Below are positions 62,301-64,000 of a stretch of 64,000 nt of DNA, piece after piece. The notes beneath the pieces were generated by a model that saw nothing but the letters and a program-made list of their open reading frames with translations, had not been told where the DNA came from and did not search any database. The stretch lies in the NCBI RefSeq assembly GCF_000224145.3, contig NC_020170.2:2988528-3052527 (forward strand), read 5' to 3'. The DNA is from Ciona intestinalis (taxonomy: Eukaryota; Chordata; Ascidiacea; Phlebobranchia; Cionidae). The translations under genes were made by a program, and so were the position numbers. How positions within the stretch are numbered: position 1 is the stretch's first letter; the number at the start of each line of letters is the position of its first letter.

Positions 62301-63483
62301 CCCGCAGTACTGTACGAAGTATATTCTATACAAACCTGTCCGTAGCTGGCCGACGATCCGACACAAGTAATACGAAGTCGTTTGGAACTTCTGATGTTTG
62401 TGATTTCATCACGGTGTGATAAATACCATCCTCATCACCAATTCTCTTCACCTCATCACATGATCTACCACGAACAAATATCTCATGAAAAGCAGAACAT
62501 ATGCTATATCATATAACCTCAGGTTTTATACGCTGTTCGTTGTACAAGGGGGGGGGGGGGCTATTAAAAAAAAGTTAAAAAAACACTAATTTAAACCATT
62601 ATATTACTTGTTTCTTTTTTCGAAAACAAAGTAAATTCAAAGAATTATAAAGGCGTATCCTCACGACTCTTATATATCGTTGTTAAATGTCCAAAACACG
62701 GTCAGGATATTTGAATATTATATGCCAAAAGTGTCCCGTTTTCCCCCACCCCACTCTATTACCAAGTACACCCCTAACTTACAATGTCAATGGGTCCCAT
62801 TCAACACGTTTGAACGGATTCTTCAGAACATCAAATACATCACTTGCACACAGCTCTGTTTGGGGCTTTAACGTAACACAGAAAGATAATACGCCGTCCT
62901 GCTCACGCGTACATAAAGTTACCTAAACATAAAACACCTATTGTTTAATATAAATTACAATAGAGCTACCTAAATTGCTACATATTTTAAAAACTGTTAC
63001 CTACAGATATTTAACACCAATTTAGAAAATTATTGGCTATACAAAAATGAATAAATAAATGAATGTATGGCTTATTTATCTCGCGAGGCGGGCAACATCA
63101 GTCGTTATAACACAGTTGTCCAATTTCATACACCTTTTGCCCATATAACACAGTTCATGACAAAAAAACCGTTGGTGTAAAATTACTAAGCAAACTGAAA
63201 CAGACCCGTGTTATAACGAGTGCCGTTATCCCGGCCTGTGACGATAGAGCAAAATATATTATTTATTCATTCAACTAACCGACGTAGTGCTAGCTGCGAC
63301 AGTCCAATCACTCTTGCCAGCAATTCTGCTCAGAGCTGTGATATTTCCATAGCATAAGTACATGGCGTTGGTTCGACTCCATGCAACAGATAGGCGATCG
63401 TTGCGTTGCAGGGAAAGTATGTAGCGACGATCAAGACGAATTTTTCGCCGGGCAGCTGCCTCTTTTTGACGTCGCATTCCGTC
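59328..63483 (-). CDS. ACOT11/ACOT12-like acyl-CoA thioesterase, START-domain half, 5'-partial
   Basis: Exons in order: 63280-63483, 62783-62922, 62336-62464, 61105-61231 and 59328-59465, all in phase; the upstream hot-dog thioesterase exons lie beyond the right edge. The first exon carries the linker found after the second hot-dog domain (MRRQKEAAARRKIRLDRRYI). Then the START lipid-binding domain runs through LSRIAGKSDWTVAAST, LCTREQDGVLSF, RVEWDPLTLSCDEVKRIGDE, GIYHTVMKSQTSEVPNDFVL, DPYKVAFRSVTHDRVP, TEVACAGFVIR and ISYYNETNPKLVSYVTCDLA to the stop. The order and the WDP..SC..IYH spacing match ACOT11 and ACOT12, which hydrolyse acyl-CoA or acetyl-CoA. The 62464 acceptor was chosen because it restores both phase and this alignment. 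The two vertebrate paralogues cannot be told apart from this half. Introns contain four MITEs and a SINE. Confidence 0.9.
59572..59757 (-). mobile_element. MITE subfamily B
   Basis: AATGTGGAGTAAGATGGGAC to CCATCTTACCCCACAGTACT, in the last ACOT-like intron. Confidence 0.9.
59758..60545. other. ACOT-like intron sequence with a local duplication
   Basis: Two related blocks near 60115-60235 and 60270-60390 share GCACGG(C/G)AAAC(G/A)A, AAAAACAACCAATTTT, CATTTTT..GTGCTG(C/G)GTTTAGAATAATAT and ATTCATA. They are a diverged direct repeat of about 155 bases. Confidence 0.65.
60546..60721 (+). mobile_element. MITE subfamily A
   Basis: AGTAGGATGGGGGAATACGG to CATCCTCCCCCACCCTACT. Confidence 0.94.
61232..61877. 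other. CpG-rich ACOT-like intron
   Basis: Intron sequence richer in CG than its surroundings; plus-strand frames at 61243-61667 have no family resemblance. A CRE-like TGACGTCA is at 61495. Confidence 0.5.
61878..62140 (+). mobile_element. tRNA-derived SINE, near full length
   Basis: Head GTTACGGGTTCAAGGTTCAT, GTGTCTTTAAGCAAGACACT, AAATTGTCAGACATACAGAA, AATCACCCACAAAAATGCAT, TTATAACGATGGCATTTTCC and the terminal GATAAAGTAAGTTAC. Confidence 0.9.
62169..62312 (-). mobile_element. MITE, shortened
   Basis: AGTAGGATGGGGTCAGATGG to CCCACCTTACCCCGCAGTAC; about 45 bases of body missing. Its far end is 24 bases from ACOT-like exon 62336-62464. Confidence 0.87.
62547..62561. repeat. Homopolymer G run
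   Basis: About thirteen G in a row followed by CTATT and A-rich sequence, upstream (plus sense) of a truncated MITE. Confidence 0.7.
62615..62756 (-). mobile_element. MITE subfamily A, one end lost
   Basis: Begins with TTCGAAAACAAAGTAAATTC; ends CCGTTTTCCCCCACCCCACT, 26 bases from ACOT-like exon 62783-62922. Confidence 0.85.
63055..63255. mobile_element. Two SINE ends in inverted orientation
   Basis: Left part GAATGTATGGCTTATTTATC, CATCAGTCGTTATAACAC reads as complement of the SINE tail; right part CCGTGTTATAACGAGTGCCG, GTGACGATAGAGC reads in the plus sense. Together they could fold as a long hairpin. Confidence 0.72.
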
Positions 63484-63514
63484 CTGTACATATAATAGTG
63501 TCAGATAATGTAAT

Positions 63515-63838
63515 GTTAGGCGCCGAGGCATAGCGCGTCTGCTTTTAACTCATGGGTTACAGGTTCAAGGCTCGTCGCTGCTACCATTGCGGGCGTTTGT
63601 CCTTGGGCAAGACACACTTAACGGCAATTGCTCTAACTCTGCGGGTTTTTTATGGCTTATCTAAAATTTAAATTGTCAGCCATACAATACATACAAATAA
63701 TAACTATTACCCACAAAAATACATACTTGGTAACTCGTAAGTTGGTACGCAGTGTAAGAAACATAACACCTGTGTTATAACGACTTTCATTGCCCCGTCA
63801 CGTGACGATAAATAAGTTACATTCATTCATTCAAACAA
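63515..63838 (+). mobile_element. tRNA-derived SINE, full length
   Basis: Best copy here: head GCGCCGAGGCATAGCGCGTC, GGTTACAGGTTCAAGGCTCG (box-B-like), TTGGGCAAGACACACTTAAC, AAATTGTCAGCCATACAATA, ACGACTTTCATTGCCCCGTC and end AAGTTACATTCATTCATTC. Confidence 0.92.
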
Positions 63839-63884
63839 TTAAAATGCAGCTTCTTCTGAATATTTTCATAGTAATGTAATTAGA

Positions 63885-64000
63885 TTAAATGAATAAATGT
63901 AACTTGATTTATCGTCGCGTGGCCGGAAAACGACAGTCGTTATAACACGGGTTTAACACCTCATGCCAGCTTACGAGTTACCATTATGTTACTTTGTGGG
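63885..64000 (-). mobile_element. SINE 3' part, cut by the window edge
   Basis: GAATAAATGTAACTTGATTT, CGACAGTCGTTATAACACGG, ACCTCATGCCAGCTTACGAG; continues right. Confidence 0.88.

Noticed and set aside
62465-62484. Acceptor at 62482 for the ACOT-like exon
   Set aside because: It breaks the reading frame with the preceding exon; the acceptor at 62465 keeps phase and restores alignment to the START domain.

Overview
The window looks like nuclear DNA of a tunicate, most probably Ciona intestinalis or C. robusta. The reasons are AT-rich sequence, small animal-type genes with many short GT-AG introns, protein families typical of chordates, and heavy loading with two short repeats: a roughly 190-bp MITE with AGTAGGGTGGGG-type inverted ends and a tRNA-derived SINE ending in GATAAAGTAAGTTACATTCATTC. 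Both match my memory of elements described in Ciona (Cimi-1 and Cics-1); I could not check this against a database. All exon joins below were made by hand from splice sites, reading phase and family similarity.

Layout, left to right. (1) 849-6825 (+): 3' part of CEP41, a centrosomal/ciliary rhodanese-like protein; its first exons lie left of the window. (2) 7606-8475 (-): RRP36, ribosome biogenesis, one coding exon, convergent with CEP41. (3) 8590-9131: a 542-bp composite transposon with long inverted ends, a 9-bp target duplication, a tRNA-like core and a TTAGGG-like array. (4) 10737-17548 (-): a PROSER2/SARG-like disordered protein, 6 exons. (5) 20728-24034 (-): a classical short-chain dehydrogenase/reductase, 9 exons, 258 aa. 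(6) 25859-26152 (-): ATP synthase inhibitor IF1. (7) 27728-38750 (-): ERCC8/CSA, a WD-repeat DNA-repair protein, 11 exons, 403 aa. (8) 40175-42443 (-): a secreted fibrinogen-domain protein carrying an apparent reading-frame break. (9) 44905-46471 (+): a small secreted Ly6/uPAR-like protein. (10) 48281-54796 (+): an 836-aa coiled-coil protein I cannot name. (11) 55131-57809 (+): a 206-aa type II membrane protein with a possible SEA-like ectodomain. (12) 59328-63483 (-): C-terminal START half of an ACOT11/ACOT12-like acyl-CoA thioesterase that continues beyond the right edge.

The genes do not form one pathway; they are ordinary neighbours of mixed function (cilium, nucleolus, mitochondrion, repair, secretion). 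What unites the window is the repeat layer. I count about 50 full or partial MITE copies in two subfamilies, roughly 14 percent of the bases by summing my intervals. They sit very often in introns within about 40 bases of splice sites. I see no CRISPR array, bacterial operon, virus or novel multi-gene system. The observations most worth following are the composite element at 8590-9131, the frame break in the fibrinogen gene, tandem expansion of a MITE end beside a splice donor, a 36-bp minisatellite that includes an ERCC8 splice donor, and the two unnamed genes at 48281-57809.
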